A program made the translations under genes and the position numbers. 64,000 nt of DNA, taken from assembly GCA_020636435.1 (NCBI GenBank), contig JACJXX010000001.1, forward strand, positions 248,001 through 312,000. The letters run 5' to 3'. Under the pieces are notes generated by a model, which saw only the letters and a program-made list of their open reading frames with translations, did not search any database and was not told where the DNA came from. Origin of the DNA: Lewinellaceae bacterium (GTDB taxonomy: Bacteria; Bacteroidota; Bacteroidia; Chitinophagales; Saprospiraceae). Below are positions 24,623 through 33,629 of this stretch, one piece after another. Positions within the stretch are counted from its first letter, which is position 1, and every line of letters starts with the position of its first letter.

Positions 24623-26035
24623 CTACAACCTCCCCTTAATCTCCCTCAACTGCCTTTCCGTTTCCTCAATCTGCTCCTGCAGGGCAAATTTCTGCCCGGC
24701 ATCATAAGCCTTCGCCAGTTCTGTTCGGAAATAGTTAAGTTTTCGGGTCAGCGTTTCGGCCTGCTGTTCCAGCCCTTGGCGTTCCAGCTCGTCGAGGTAG
24801 GCGCCGCCGTTGTTGTTGCCGGCTGATTCCGGCGGCTCCGGTTGCAGGGCGCCCGCTTTGAGGTCCTCCTCCTCCAGGCTGTCGACGATGGAGTTGAGGG
24901 CGAAGCGGATGCGGTTGAGGGTGATGTTGGCGAAATTGGGGTCCACCATATTATCGCGCATCTGTTTGGCGATGCTGCTGTACTGGCTTTGCTGCATGAT
25001 GACGTCGTTCTCCCGGCTGGAGCGGTCGTCGATGATCTGGTTGAGCAATTCGAAAGCCTTTTCGAATTCGCTTTCCCGGATGAGGTCCTTCAGGCGCGCG
25101 CGGGCGTCCTGCAGGGTGCGCAGGGGTTTCGGCTTTTTTTCCGGGACGGGTTCCCCTGCCGGGGCGGCAGGCTCCGGCGCCGCGCCGCCTCTTGCCGCGC
25201 CGGCGGCGGCGGGTTTCCCCACCGGTTTTTCAAAAACAGTATCCTTGAATTCTTTCAGGCGGAACATAAATTCCCCGCCCATATCGCCCACATTCTGAAG
25301 GGCGGCGCCCCGGGGCAACTGGTCGGCGTTGTTGCCGACCGCCACTACGACGTCGTTGCAGAATTGAGACACCCGCAAACGAGGAATGTTGTTATTGTTG
25401 AGGTGCCAGAGCACCGCTTTGGCGAAGGGGCTGTGCTCCCCTTCCCAGCCGTCGGAGACGACCTCCTTGCGGCCGGCGGTGAGCAGCCAGCGGGAAGGCA
25501 GGCTTTCCAGGCGGTCTTCAGCCGTTGTTGCCCGGCGGGTGGTGAAAAAGCTGCCGGAATAACAAGAGTCGGTAACGATAAAGGTGTGGCGGGTTTTGAT
25601 GGCCCTGACCAGGCGCGTCACCAGGTCGAAGGAAATGTAGGAACCGATCTCTCCGTGGCGGGCATCGAAGGGTATCCAGTAGCCGACGTCAATGAGTTCA
25701 TCGTACTCTCCGTGGCCGGCGAAGTACATCAGCAGGGTGTCTTCTTCGGTGACGGTTTGCGCCAGGCTCTTCAGGTGCCCGATGATGGCGCTCTGGGTGG
25801 CTTGTTCATTGTAGAGGGTAGAAAGGCTGCCCTCGTCAAACTGGTATTTGCTGACCAGCAGTTTCCGTATTTCTTCTGAATCCTTCACGGCGTTTTGCAG
25901 GCGGGGAATGGCGCGATCCTGGTAGTGGTCGACGCCAACGACAAAGAGGAAGTTCTTGCCCTGCGGCAGCTCCGGCGGCGGCGGGGCGCCCTGGCCGGTT
26001 TCAATTCCGCGTTTTTTATCTTTCTGCTCCGGCAT
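24623..26035 (-). CDS. Caspase-family protease with EAD11-like domain and coiled-coil tail
   Basis: This 470-residue protein has a C14 caspase/metacaspase-like domain (about 25-265). The dyad is His 108 in LLMYFAGHGE and Cys 158 in TFIVTDSCYSGS. A Pro/Ala-rich linker follows, then an all-helical block near 305-382 (ARLKDLIRESEFEKAFELLN ... NITLNRIRFALNSIVDSL) that fits effector-associated domain 11. A coiled-coil tail near 412-470 completes it. In prokaryotic conflict systems EADs recruit caspase effectors to sensors by like-with-like contacts. A tail-like coiled coil recurs in the next small ORF. It heads a minus-strand cluster with an iSTAND-like protein, a MoxR ATPase and a membrane protein. 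Cytoplasmic; targets unknown. Confidence 0.85.
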   Translation of the reverse strand: MPEQKDKKRGIETGQGAPPPPELPQGKNFLFVVGVDHYQDRAIPRLQNAVKDSEEIRKLLVSKYQFDEGSLSTLYNEQATQSAIIGHLKSLAQTVTEEDTLLMYFAGHGEYDELIDVGYWIPFDARHGEIGSYISFDLVTRLVRAIKTRHTFIVTDSCYSGSFFTTRRATTAEDRLESLPSRWLLTAGRKEVVSDGWEGEHSPFAKAVLWHLNNNNIPRLRVSQFCNDVVVAVGNNADQLPRGAALQNVGDMGGEFMFRLKEFKDTVFEKPVGKPAAAGAARGGAAPEPAAPAGEPVPEKKPKPLRTLQDARARLKDLIRESEFEKAFELLNQIIDDRSSRENDVIMQQSQYSSIAKQMRDNMVDPNFANITLNRIRFALNSIVDSLEEEDLKAGALQPEPPESAGNNNGGAYLDELERQGLEQQAETLTRKLNYFRTELAKAYDAGQKFALQEQIEETERQLREIKGRL

Positions 26036-26094
26036 TTGGTTTTAGTGTTTCGATGCAAAAGTTTCTAATCTATCAAATATACCGCAAAACATTT

Positions 26095-26400
26095 AAGATG
26101 ACAACCATCGCCTGTACTACTCTATTGCCGGAACGGCAAGTATCTGTTTACCGATGCTATGGATACTTTTTCTTTGACCAAAGCCAAAGAAAGATGCTGA
26201 GGCCCTTTGGGCCAGTCGATGCTATGGATTGCCTGCCAGGGCTCCGAACCTCATATCGGCCCCACCGTAGAGCATCAACAGACTGTCCTCGCCTGGCTCA
26301 GCGCGGGTAGTTATCCATCGCCCGAAGGGGGTAGCATCATTCTACCCGCCGGAACGGCGGTAGAAAGAGAATCAATAGCATCTGTTAAATTATGGAATTG
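26095..26400. repeat. Dispersed palindromic intergenic repeats (copy 2 and relatives)
   Basis: This non-coding spacer has GATGCTATGGAT twice (about 26152 and 26219), hairpins GGCCCtttGGGCC and GCCGgaaCGGC, and the pattern GATGCT-hairpin-GATGCTATGGAT also found at 6042-6077. No ORF with a recognisable product, and no terminal duplication found. Confidence 0.5.
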
Positions 26401-26408
26401 AGCTACTC

Positions 26409-27427
26409 TTATTCCGCCATCTGCTCTCCAGGCACAACCACCTCCAGTTCCCTCACCTTCTTCCCATCGCTCCAGCAGCCCATATTCCGCTGCGCCTCCG
26501 TATTGCCGAAGGCCACCTCGCAGTTTTCTCCCTGGCGCACGCAATCCATGAGGGCGTCGAGCAGTTTCCAGTAGCCGTAGTAGTCGATGGCGTCGAGCTT
26601 GGCCACGCCGATGGCGCGGCGGTAGGATAGGTTGTGGATGCCCGCGTCGAAATCGGCGTCGAGGGCATAGCTCTCGTTGTGGCCGGCGCCGATTGCCGGG
26701 TCGCCGTATGCATCAGGATACTGTATAATGAGGTTTCGCTGAGCAGTAGACGTTGCCGTTTCAAAGATCAAACGCCCCAGTTTTTCGCCCACTACGTGGT
26801 CGTTGACGCTGACCATACCAGCAGCAGGCGCACGTCCTCCGGCATGCCCTCGTAGGAGTCGAGGAGAGCGCCGTTCAGCGGTACCGGTGCCGGGAGAAGC
26901 CAGCAGGATGCCCTCCGGTTTGGGAATATTCAGTTCCTCATAGTTTACCCCAGGTAAGCGGAGATGGCGCCGCCGTAGGAATGGTAAGGCAAGGATCATC
27001 CCTTTGTCCTCGGCCGCACGTGGTCGCCAGTCCGTAGTTCTTCCAGGGCGTTGCGGATGGCAGTGGAGGCATTCGCGGCAAATTGTTTGGAACTGGGGCT
27101 GAACAGGTTTTTCTGGTAACGGGGGTAAATCACGATGTTGCCCTGCTGTACGATGTGGCGCAGCCAGCCTCCGTATATGATGGGGTTGATGGCGCCGTAC
27201 CCGTGGCAAAAAACGACGACGGGAGCGGAATCGGGCATGGGGCTGTCCGGCTCGAAAAGCCAAAAGCCGTCGTCCTCCTGAGCAAAATCGCTCATTTTCA
27301 CAGCCGTATGCGCGTAGTCTGCACTGCCGGGCCCTTCCTCCGGCTGGGCAGGGCCGCTGGGTTTTTCAACGGAAAAAATGGTAATCCAAAAGAGGAAAAA
27401 GGATATCCAAACCTGTATCATGGGCAT
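26409..27427 (-). pseudogene. Alpha/beta hydrolase pseudogene with at least four frameshifts
   Basis: The reading starts at ATG 27427 with a signal-like MPMIQVWISFFLFWITIF. It continues through an oxyanion region (VVVFCHGYGAINPIIYGG) and a helix (FAANASTAIRNALEEL), then breaks at about 27000. Other frames supply the rest: HSYGGAISAYLG (nucleophile elbow with Ser), VNYEELNIPKPEGILLASPG, PLNGALLDSYEGMPEDVRLL, and SVNDHVVGEKLG (acid residue), then an intact C-terminus to 26409. The combined product resembles exported chlorophyllase/dienelactone-type hydrolases. The indels cluster between 26810 and 27005. It is either a decayed gene or a poor patch of sequence. Confidence 0.75.
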
Positions 27428-27536
27428 ATTTTTGTTGATAAACGCAGGTTTTGGGAGATTAGTTGACTCTCTATGCCTGCACGGCCAACCTCTTCCAAAA
27501 AAAACGTACATTTACGGCAAAACAGGAGGGCCATTT

Positions 27537-28586
27537 ATGTCATCAACCAAGGGCGGAAAACGAGTTGGAATCATCGGCGCCGGGAGCTTTGGCACCGCCA
27601 TCGCCAACCTTCTGGCGTACAATGTAGACGTGCTGCTGTTCAGCCGCAAGCCGGGCATGGTGGAAAGGATCAACGACACCCATCAGAACCTGGGCGTGAA
27701 GCTGTCACCCAGGGTCAGCGCTACGGATGACCTTCAGGAACTCACCGAGTCGTGCACGCTCATTTTCCCGATGGTTCCTTCCGGCAGCTTCCGCAATATG
27801 ATGCGGGATTTTGCGCCCTTCCTGCGGCCTTATCACATCATCATTCACGGCACCAAGGGCTTTGACGCCCACGGGCTTGAGAATCGGGAAGAAGAAGGGC
27901 AACCCCTGACGCGCGCCGATGTGAGCACCATGAGCGAAGTGATCTTAGAGGAAAGCGTGGTGCTGCGGGTCGGATGCCTGTCGGGCCCCAACCTGGCCTC
28001 GGAGATCATGGATGGCCAGCCCACCGCTACTGTGATCGGCAGCCATTTCGACGAGGTCATCCGGCTGGGGAAAAGAGTGCTGAGCAGCGAACACTTCCAC
28101 GTATTCGGCACCTCCGACCTGCTGGGCGCAGAGCTGGCCGGCGCCCTGAAAAACATGATCGCCATCGGCTCCGGCATCCTCAAAGGGAAAGGGCTGGGGA
28201 AAAACATACAGGCTATGCTCATCACGCGGGGGCTGACCGAGATGGTGCACTTCGGCAACGCCATGGGCTCTTCGAGCAGCGCCTTTTTCGGCACCGCCGG
28301 CATCGGCGACCTGGTGGCCACCGCTACCAGCAAAGACAGCCGCAACTTCACTTTTGGCTACCGCCTGGGCATGGGAGAAAGCATTGAGGAGATCGAATCC
28401 ACCATGCCCGAGCTGGCCGAAGGGGTTCGCACGTTAAAAATTGCCCGGCAATTGGCAAAATATTATAAATTGCGCGTCCCAATTACGGAGATGCTCTACC
28501 AGATCGTCTTCGAAGACTTTGACATCGACCGCGCGATCCATTTCCTGATCACTTATCCTTACGATGTGGATGTCGATTTTATTTGA
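27537..28586 (+). CDS. gpsA: NAD(P)H-dependent glycerol-3-phosphate dehydrogenase
   Basis: This 349-residue enzyme reduces dihydroxyacetone phosphate to sn-glycerol 3-phosphate for phospholipid synthesis. The Rossmann motif GAGSFG is at residues 14-19. Other family blocks include LIFPMVPSGSFRNMM, HGTKGFD, LSGPNLASEI, and the catalytic lysine region AGALKNMIAIGSGILKGKGL, followed by GTAGIGDLVATATSKDSRN. The ATG at 27537 is preceded by a good AGGAGGG ribosome site. The family usually has 320-340 residues, so this is full length. The YfhO gene follows after 23 bp. Confidence 0.95.
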   Translation: MSSTKGGKRVGIIGAGSFGTAIANLLAYNVDVLLFSRKPGMVERINDTHQNLGVKLSPRVSATDDLQELTESCTLIFPMVPSGSFRNMMRDFAPFLRPYHIIIHGTKGFDAHGLENREEEGQPLTRADVSTMSEVILEESVVLRVGCLSGPNLASEIMDGQPTATVIGSHFDEVIRLGKRVLSSEHFHVFGTSDLLGAELAGALKNMIAIGSGILKGKGLGKNIQAMLITRGLTEMVHFGNAMGSSSSAFFGTAGIGDLVATATSKDSRNFTFGYRLGMGESIEEIESTMPELAEGVRTLKIARQLAKYYKLRVPITEMLYQIVFEDFDIDRAIHFLITYPYDVDVDFI

Positions 28587-28609
28587 GTTACAAACGGCAA
28601 AGGACAATA

Positions 28610-31114
28610 ATGAACAACCTGATCCAAAAAGCACTTCCTCATTTCGTTGCGATCGCTATTTTCCTGGCAGCTTGTGCGGCCTACTTCAGCCCGCAGTTGC
28701 AGGGCAAGGTGCCCCAGCAAAGCGATATCATTCAGTATCGCGGCATGGCCCAGGAAGCCAAAAGTTTTCAGGAACGCACCGGCGAAACCACCCTGTGGAC
28801 CAACTCCATGTTCGGCGGCATGCCGACCTACCAGATCAATACCGTCAGCGCCGGCAATAACCTCAAGGTGCTGGACCGCCTGGGCAGCTTGTTCATCAAG
28901 CCTCCCATCGGCCGTTTTTTCGCCGCCATGCTGGGCTTTTATATCCTCATGGTGGTGCTGGGCGTCAACCAGTGGCTGGCCGTTATCGGGGCCATCGCTT
29001 TTGGTTTTACCACCAATACGCTGATTTTGTATGAAGCGGGGCACGAAACCAAGGTCAAGGCCATCGCCTACCTGCCCCTCGTCGCCGCCGGCCTGATGCT
29101 GGCCTTCCGGCGCCGCTACCTGCTGGGGGGCATCCTCTTTGCCGTAGGCCTGGGGCTGGACATCATGGCCAACCACGTGCAGATGACCTACTACTTCTTC
29201 ATGACCCTGATCATTTTTGGCGTCGCTCAATTGATATACAGCATACAACGCAAGGAACTGGCCCACTTCGGCAAAGCCACCGCCGCCCTGCTCGTCGGAG
29301 GGCTGCTGGCCATTGGTTCCGCCTCCTCCAACTTATGGATCACCTACGAGTACGCCAAAGACACCATGCGCGGGGAGCCCATCCTGGAAACAGCCGGGGA
29401 GCCCACCAGCAGCAGCGAAACGAATGGGCTGGAATGGGACTACGCCATGATGTGGAGCAACGGGGCCGTTGACGTATTCGCTTCTTTCATTCCAGGGGTA
29501 GCCGGCGGCGGCTCTCAGGAGCCCGTGGGAGCCAATTCGGCGGTCGTCAAAGACCTGCAGCGCAAAGGCGCCCGCCTGCCCGCCAACTTCACCGCCCCCC
29601 TCTACTGGGGGAGCCTGCCCTTTACCAGCGGGCCCAGCTATTTTGGGGCCGTGGTGTTCTTCTTCTTCCTGATGGGCTTATTTCTGGTGAAAGGCCCGGT
29701 GAAGTGGTGGATCGGGCTAGGCGTTTTGCTCACCATGATGCTTTCGATGGGCAAGAACCTGGAATGGTTTAACCGCTTTTTCTTTGACTATTTTCCACTC
29801 TACAATAAGTTCCGCACACCCAACTCCATCCTGAGCGTAACGGCCTTCCTGGTGCCCATGCTGGGCATACTGACTTTGCACAAGATCGTCAACGAAAAGG
29901 TAAGCCGGGAAGAGGCGATGCGAAGCCTGAAGATCGCCGGGGGCATCGCCGGCCTCACCTGCCTGTTCTTCGCCCTGCTGGGCCCTTCCTTTTTTGATTT
30001 CACCACTCCTCAGGACCAGCGCTACGCTCAGGCCGGCTACGATGTAAATGCCATCATCGCCGACCGCAAAGCCCTCATGCGGACGGATGCCTTCCGCACC
30101 CTCATCCTGGTGCTGCTGAGCGGCGGGTTGGTTTGGGCCTACCTCCAGGAAAAGGTGAAGCTTCCTATCCTCCTCCTCGGTATCGGTGCGTTGGTGGTGT
30201 TCGACCAGTGGACAGTGGGCCGCCGGTATCTCAACAGCGATATTTTCGTGTCCAAGTCTCAATACCAGGCCAACTTTCAGCCCAGCCCGGCCGACCAGCA
30301 GATCCTGCAGGACCCCGACCCCAATTACCGGGTGTACGACGCCACCGTATCTACATTCCAATCTTCGAAAGCGTCCTATTTTCATAAGAGCATCGGCGGT
30401 TACCACGCTGCCAAACTGCAACGCTACCAGGACATCATCGACCGCCACCTCTCCAAAAACAACCAGCGGGTGCTCGATATGCTGAACGCCCGTTACTTCA
30501 TCGTCAGCGGGCAGGACGGGCAGCCCGCCGTGCGCCGCAACCCCAACGCCCTGGGCAACGCCTGGTTCGTCGACAACATCCGGATGGTAAAAACCGCCAA
30601 CGAAGAGATCGATGCGCTCAATGAGATCGACCCCGGCACAGAGGCCGCCGTGCATCAGGAATTCAGCGGTTACCTCAATGGCTTCACCCCCGACAAGAAC
30701 GGAACCATCGCGCTGACAGAGTACCAACCCAACCACCTCACCTACCGGAGCGAGTCCGGCAGCGAACAGTTGGCCGTTTTCTCGGAAATCTGGTACAACA
30801 AGGGCTGGCAGGCTTACATTGACGGAAAGCCGGTGGAACACATTCGCGTGGACTACATCCTGCGCGGCCTGCGCATTCCCGCCGGGCAGCACGTCGTAGA
30901 GTTCAAGTTCGAGCCTGTGGCTTTTGAGCGCGGCAAGCTGGTTTCCAGCATTTTCTCCGGCATTATCCTGCTGGGATTGCTCGGTTTCATTGGCTACCGA
31001 GGCTACCAGTATGTGCAGAACCCACCGGAGGAGCCGGCGCCGAAGCGGCAGGCGCCTGGAAAAAAGGCGCCTGTGGCTCGGAGGAAGCCGAAGCCGGGGA
31101 GGAGGAAAAAGTAG
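28610..31114 (+). CDS. YfhO family integral membrane protein
   Basis: This 834-residue protein has about a dozen predicted transmembrane helices in the first 560 residues and a large C-terminal extracytoplasmic domain (FQPSPADQQILQDPDPNYRV ... SEIWYNKGWQAYIDGKPVEH). A final helix (SIFSGIILLGLLGFIGY) and a basic tail follow. This is the layout of YfhO, a GT-C-like family linked to glycosylation of envelope polymers in some Firmicutes. Start ATG 28610 after AAAGGA. The donor and acceptor here are unknown. Probably co-transcribed with gpsA and ended by the hairpin at 31119. Confidence 0.88.
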   Translation: MNNLIQKALPHFVAIAIFLAACAAYFSPQLQGKVPQQSDIIQYRGMAQEAKSFQERTGETTLWTNSMFGGMPTYQINTVSAGNNLKVLDRLGSLFIKPPIGRFFAAMLGFYILMVVLGVNQWLAVIGAIAFGFTTNTLILYEAGHETKVKAIAYLPLVAAGLMLAFRRRYLLGGILFAVGLGLDIMANHVQMTYYFFMTLIIFGVAQLIYSIQRKELAHFGKATAALLVGGLLAIGSASSNLWITYEYAKDTMRGEPILETAGEPTSSSETNGLEWDYAMMWSNGAVDVFASFIPGVAGGGSQEPVGANSAVVKDLQRKGARLPANFTAPLYWGSLPFTSGPSYFGAVVFFFFLMGLFLVKGPVKWWIGLGVLLTMMLSMGKNLEWFNRFFFDYFPLYNKFRTPNSILSVTAFLVPMLGILTLHKIVNEKVSREEAMRSLKIAGGIAGLTCLFFALLGPSFFDFTTPQDQRYAQAGYDVNAIIADRKALMRTDAFRTLILVLLSGGLVWAYLQEKVKLPILLLGIGALVVFDQWTVGRRYLNSDIFVSKSQYQANFQPSPADQQILQDPDPNYRVYDATVSTFQSSKASYFHKSIGGYHAAKLQRYQDIIDRHLSKNNQRVLDMLNARYFIVSGQDGQPAVRRNPNALGNAWFVDNIRMVKTANEEIDALNEIDPGTEAAVHQEFSGYLNGFTPDKNGTIALTEYQPNHLTYRSESGSEQLAVFSEIWYNKGWQAYIDGKPVEHIRVDYILRGLRIPAGQHVVEFKFEPVAFERGKLVSSIFSGIILLGLLGFIGYRGYQYVQNPPEEPAPKRQAPGKKAPVARRKPKPGRRKK

Positions 31115-31118
31115 CTCG

Positions 31119-31142
31119 ACGCGCCACTTTTGAGTGGCGCGT
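31119..31142 (+). terminator. Hairpin terminator after the YfhO gene
   Basis: ACGCGCCACT and AGTGGCGCGT form a perfect 10-bp stem with a TTTG loop, five bases after the stop codon at 31114. Downstream sequence is AATACTTTTG, a weak T-run, so it may be a partial terminator. Confidence 0.6.
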
Positions 31143-31478
31143 AATACTTTTGTCTCTGCTTTCCGTAAACTTGGGACTCAGGGGCGAATTCGTTCAATGG
31201 AGGTTTACAAGCACCACGGTCTATTTGAAACCCGCACTTCGCCTTTTGGTGTAGACGGAGGTACTTGTACGCCTTAGTTGGAGGCCATGAGAAAGCACTA
31301 TGAGTTAATCCGGAATCAATAAACGAACATGCATAAAATATTTATCAAAATAAGCGCGTATTTACAGTTTAATATTTTAAATTATATTTTATTTCAAAAC
31401 AAAATACTTTTGTAAAGAATATGAAAAAGGCTTAAATTGACAATTGAGAAACTTTGAAGTTACCCTAAAAATCAGGAC
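31143..31478. other. Intergenic stretch with AT-rich leader of the TA module
   Basis: No gene seen. It contains GTTGGAGGCC at 31277-31286, which is inverted with one mismatch at 32223-32232. Strongly AT-rich sequence follows from about 31330 to 31420, carrying an exact TAnnTTTG -7 element. Confidence 0.5.
31405..31412 (+). promoter_or_regulatory. Candidate -7 element (TACTTTTG) of the TA module
   Basis: TACTTTTG matches the Bacteroidota -7 consensus TAnnTTTG exactly and lies 66 bp before the antitoxin ATG. No clear TTG is present at the expected distance upstream. Confidence 0.35.
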
Positions 31479-31751
31479 ATGACAGTTGAGACTAAAAAAT
31501 ATAAATTGATCGAGAGAATTACAAGCCTTCAAGATGAAGAGGTCTTGAATAAATTAGAATTGGTATTAAACGAATATTCTAGGGGCAATCTAATTTTGAT
31601 GGAGATCGTAAAGCCAATTAGAGAGAAACTAGATATTGAACAACTGAAGAAAGAACAAAATTACCAGGGCTTCGACAAAGAAGAAGTAGACCGTTTAATC
31701 AAAGAAATCGACCTTCAGGAACCGATAGAAGAATTGCTTGAAATGATTTAA
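31479..31751 (+). CDS. Putative antitoxin of a PIN-domain toxin-antitoxin pair
   Basis: This 90-residue acidic, lysine-rich, all-helical protein (YKLIERITSLQDEEVLNKLE ... ELLEMI) ends 11 bp before a PIN-domain gene. Position, size and charge fit an antitoxin. The N-terminal half resembles the short alpha-helical ORFs found before PIN toxins in Bacteroidota, but I recognise no named DNA-binding fold. AT-rich codon use sets it apart from the flanking genes and suggests recent transfer with its partner. Confidence 0.6.
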   Translation: MTVETKKYKLIERITSLQDEEVLNKLELVLNEYSRGNLILMEIVKPIREKLDIEQLKKEQNYQGFDKEEVDRLIKEIDLQEPIEELLEMI

Positions 31752-31762
31752 AGTTGGCTTAG

Positions 31763-32206
31763 ATGAATTACTTCTTCGACACTAATGCAATCCTGATATA
31801 TTTGAGGGACCATGAAAAGAAGGTTTGGTTAGATAAAAATTATGACCCATTGGGAAAGGGAAACACTGCAATCATATCGGTAGTCGTCTTGGGAGAATTA
31901 GAATCGATATCATTAAGAAATAATTGGGGGCAAAAGCGGATAGAAAATTTAGAAACATTCCTCCGAAAATTTTTGATAGCTGATATCAATTCAAGGGACG
32001 TCATAAAAAAATATGGTGAAATTGATGCTTTCAGCCAAGGGAAATTGAAAGAGAACCCTTTGGGCGATTCCTCAAGAAATATGGGTAAGAATGATCTGTG
32101 GATTGCTGCAACGACTTCTATAACAAATTCCAAATTGATTACTTCGGATAGAGACTTCGACCATTTAAACGGTAAGTATTTGGATTTGATCTTGATTGAA
32201 ATCTGA
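31763..32206 (+). CDS. PIN-domain ribonuclease toxin (VapC-like)
   Basis: This 147-residue protein has the four acidic positions of the PIN nuclease: Asp 6 in YFFDTNAIL, Glu 45 in VLGELES, Asp 111 in GKNDLWIAATT and Asp 129 or 131 in TSDRDFDHL. VapC-type toxins cleave tRNA or rRNA when their antitoxin is lost. It follows the putative antitoxin gene on the same strand. Codon use is AT-rich. An inverted 10-mer brackets the two genes (31277 and 32223), so the module may be a cassette. Confidence 0.88.
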   Translation: MNYFFDTNAILIYLRDHEKKVWLDKNYDPLGKGNTAIISVVVLGELESISLRNNWGQKRIENLETFLRKFLIADINSRDVIKKYGEIDAFSQGKLKENPLGDSSRNMGKNDLWIAATTSITNSKLITSDRDFDHLNGKYLDLILIEI

Positions 32207-32312
32207 TAGGAGTTTGATACACGGCCTACAACAATGCGCATATTCCATAGCGGCTAAGCACCGCTACGGCACAGGGGCCAAACGTATGCAGCTCTGCACT
32301 GTCTCTTAACTC

Positions 32313-33629
32313 TTAAAGTTTCTCCTTTACAATTTCGTCCAAAAAACCCGCCACCTGGCCTGTAAGCTTCTCAATAGAATAAGCCTCAATCTCAGACTCC
32401 ATTGGCTGTGCCAGTTTCCCCTCCCTGAATTTCCGGTACAAATCCTCCACAACAGCGCGAATGCCCGCCTCGTCCTCATATTCCACCGTCCTGCCGGCGC
32501 CGGTTTCCGTGAGGATGCCCGCCACATCGCTGTCGGTTGGCCCCAGGCAGAGGATGGGGCGGCGGGCCGCCAGGTATTCGAACAGTTTGCCAGGAATGCG
32601 CCCTTTGGCGTTGGGCTGCTGGTTGAGCAGCAGGAGCAGGATGGGACTGTCCATGGTCATTTGCAGGGCTTCCTGGCGCGGGAGGGAGCCGGGCAGCTTT
32701 ACATTATCCGAAAGGCCGGCCGCCTCGTAGGCCGCTTTCACCGAGTAATCGACCTGCCCTACTAGTTGCAGCTCCAGGTTTTCGCGAAAGCCCTCTACCT
32801 CCTGGCACATCCGTTGCAGCACCCGGAACAGGCCGGCCGGGTTGCGGTCGTAGCCCATGATACCCAGGTGGGTAAGGGTGAATTTGGGGCCGACCTGCTG
32901 ATTGATATCCGTATAATCATCGGGGTCGTAGCCCCAGGGGATAACCGAAATGTTCTCTGCGCCAATGGCCTCCAAATCTTTCTTCCAGGTAGGGCTGACG
33001 ATGGTGATCTTATCTGCCTGCCGAAAAGCCTCCTGCTCCATGCGATGGTGGCGGCGGTCGCCCCATGCAGTAAGGTTCAGCAGTTGGTAATAGTCGATCT
33101 GCGTCCAGGGATCCTGGAAGTCGGCCAGCCAGGGGATGCCGGTGTGTTTTTTGAGCAGGGTGGCGATGCGGGTATTGCTGTGGGGCGGGCCGTCGGAGAA
33201 TATGGCGTCCACCGGGTTGTCCTTCAGGTAGCGGCGCAGAAAGCGCACCGACGGGCGAATCCACAGGGCGCGGGCGTCGGGGATGAAAAAGTTGCTGCGA
33301 ATCCAGACGGAGAGGCGGTGGAGAAAGCCGAGGCCTTCGTCTTTAACGTAGAACACGTTATTGACATTGGCCTGTGGCGGCTGCCCGGTGATGAATTTGT
33401 AGATGTGGTAGGGCTCCCAGATGAGTTGGCGCAAGACGGTGGCGCCGGGAGGGACGTCTTTGTCGTTGCTGTGGTCGATAGAGGGGTAATGGGCGTCTTT
33501 GGCGGTGAAGATAACCGGCTCCCAGCCGTACTGCCGCAGGTATTTGGCGATCTTCAGGCAACGCAGTACGCCGATGCCTCCGCTCGGCGGCCAGTAGTAG
33601 GAAATGACAAGGACTCGTTTTCGGTTCAT
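32313..33629 (-). CDS. Glycosyltransferase, GT4-like
   Basis: This 438-residue protein has a GT-B fold. The N-terminal acceptor domain has MNRKRVLVISYYWPPSGGIG and a characteristic WLADFQDPW. The C-terminal nucleotide-sugar domain has PKFTLTHLGIMGYDRNPAGL and a GKLFEYLAARRPILCLGP block, where the conserved Glu of the E-x7-E motif would sit. It transfers a sugar to an unknown acceptor, probably in surface polysaccharide synthesis given the GT2, flippase and sulfotransferase genes downstream. Monocistronic on the minus strand. Confidence 0.88.
   Translation of the reverse strand: MNRKRVLVISYYWPPSGGIGVLRCLKIAKYLRQYGWEPVIFTAKDAHYPSIDHSNDKDVPPGATVLRQLIWEPYHIYKFITGQPPQANVNNVFYVKDEGLGFLHRLSVWIRSNFFIPDARALWIRPSVRFLRRYLKDNPVDAIFSDGPPHSNTRIATLLKKHTGIPWLADFQDPWTQIDYYQLLNLTAWGDRRHHRMEQEAFRQADKITIVSPTWKKDLEAIGAENISVIPWGYDPDDYTDINQQVGPKFTLTHLGIMGYDRNPAGLFRVLQRMCQEVEGFRENLELQLVGQVDYSVKAAYEAAGLSDNVKLPGSLPRQEALQMTMDSPILLLLLNQQPNAKGRIPGKLFEYLAARRPILCLGPTDSDVAGILTETGAGRTVEYEDEAGIRAVVEDLYRKFREGKLAQPMESEIEAYSIEKLTGQVAGFLDEIVKEKL

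Noticed and set aside
32240..32275. Small hairpin AGCGG/CCGCT after the PIN toxin
   Set aside because: Only a 5-bp stem with no T-run; too weak to call a terminator.
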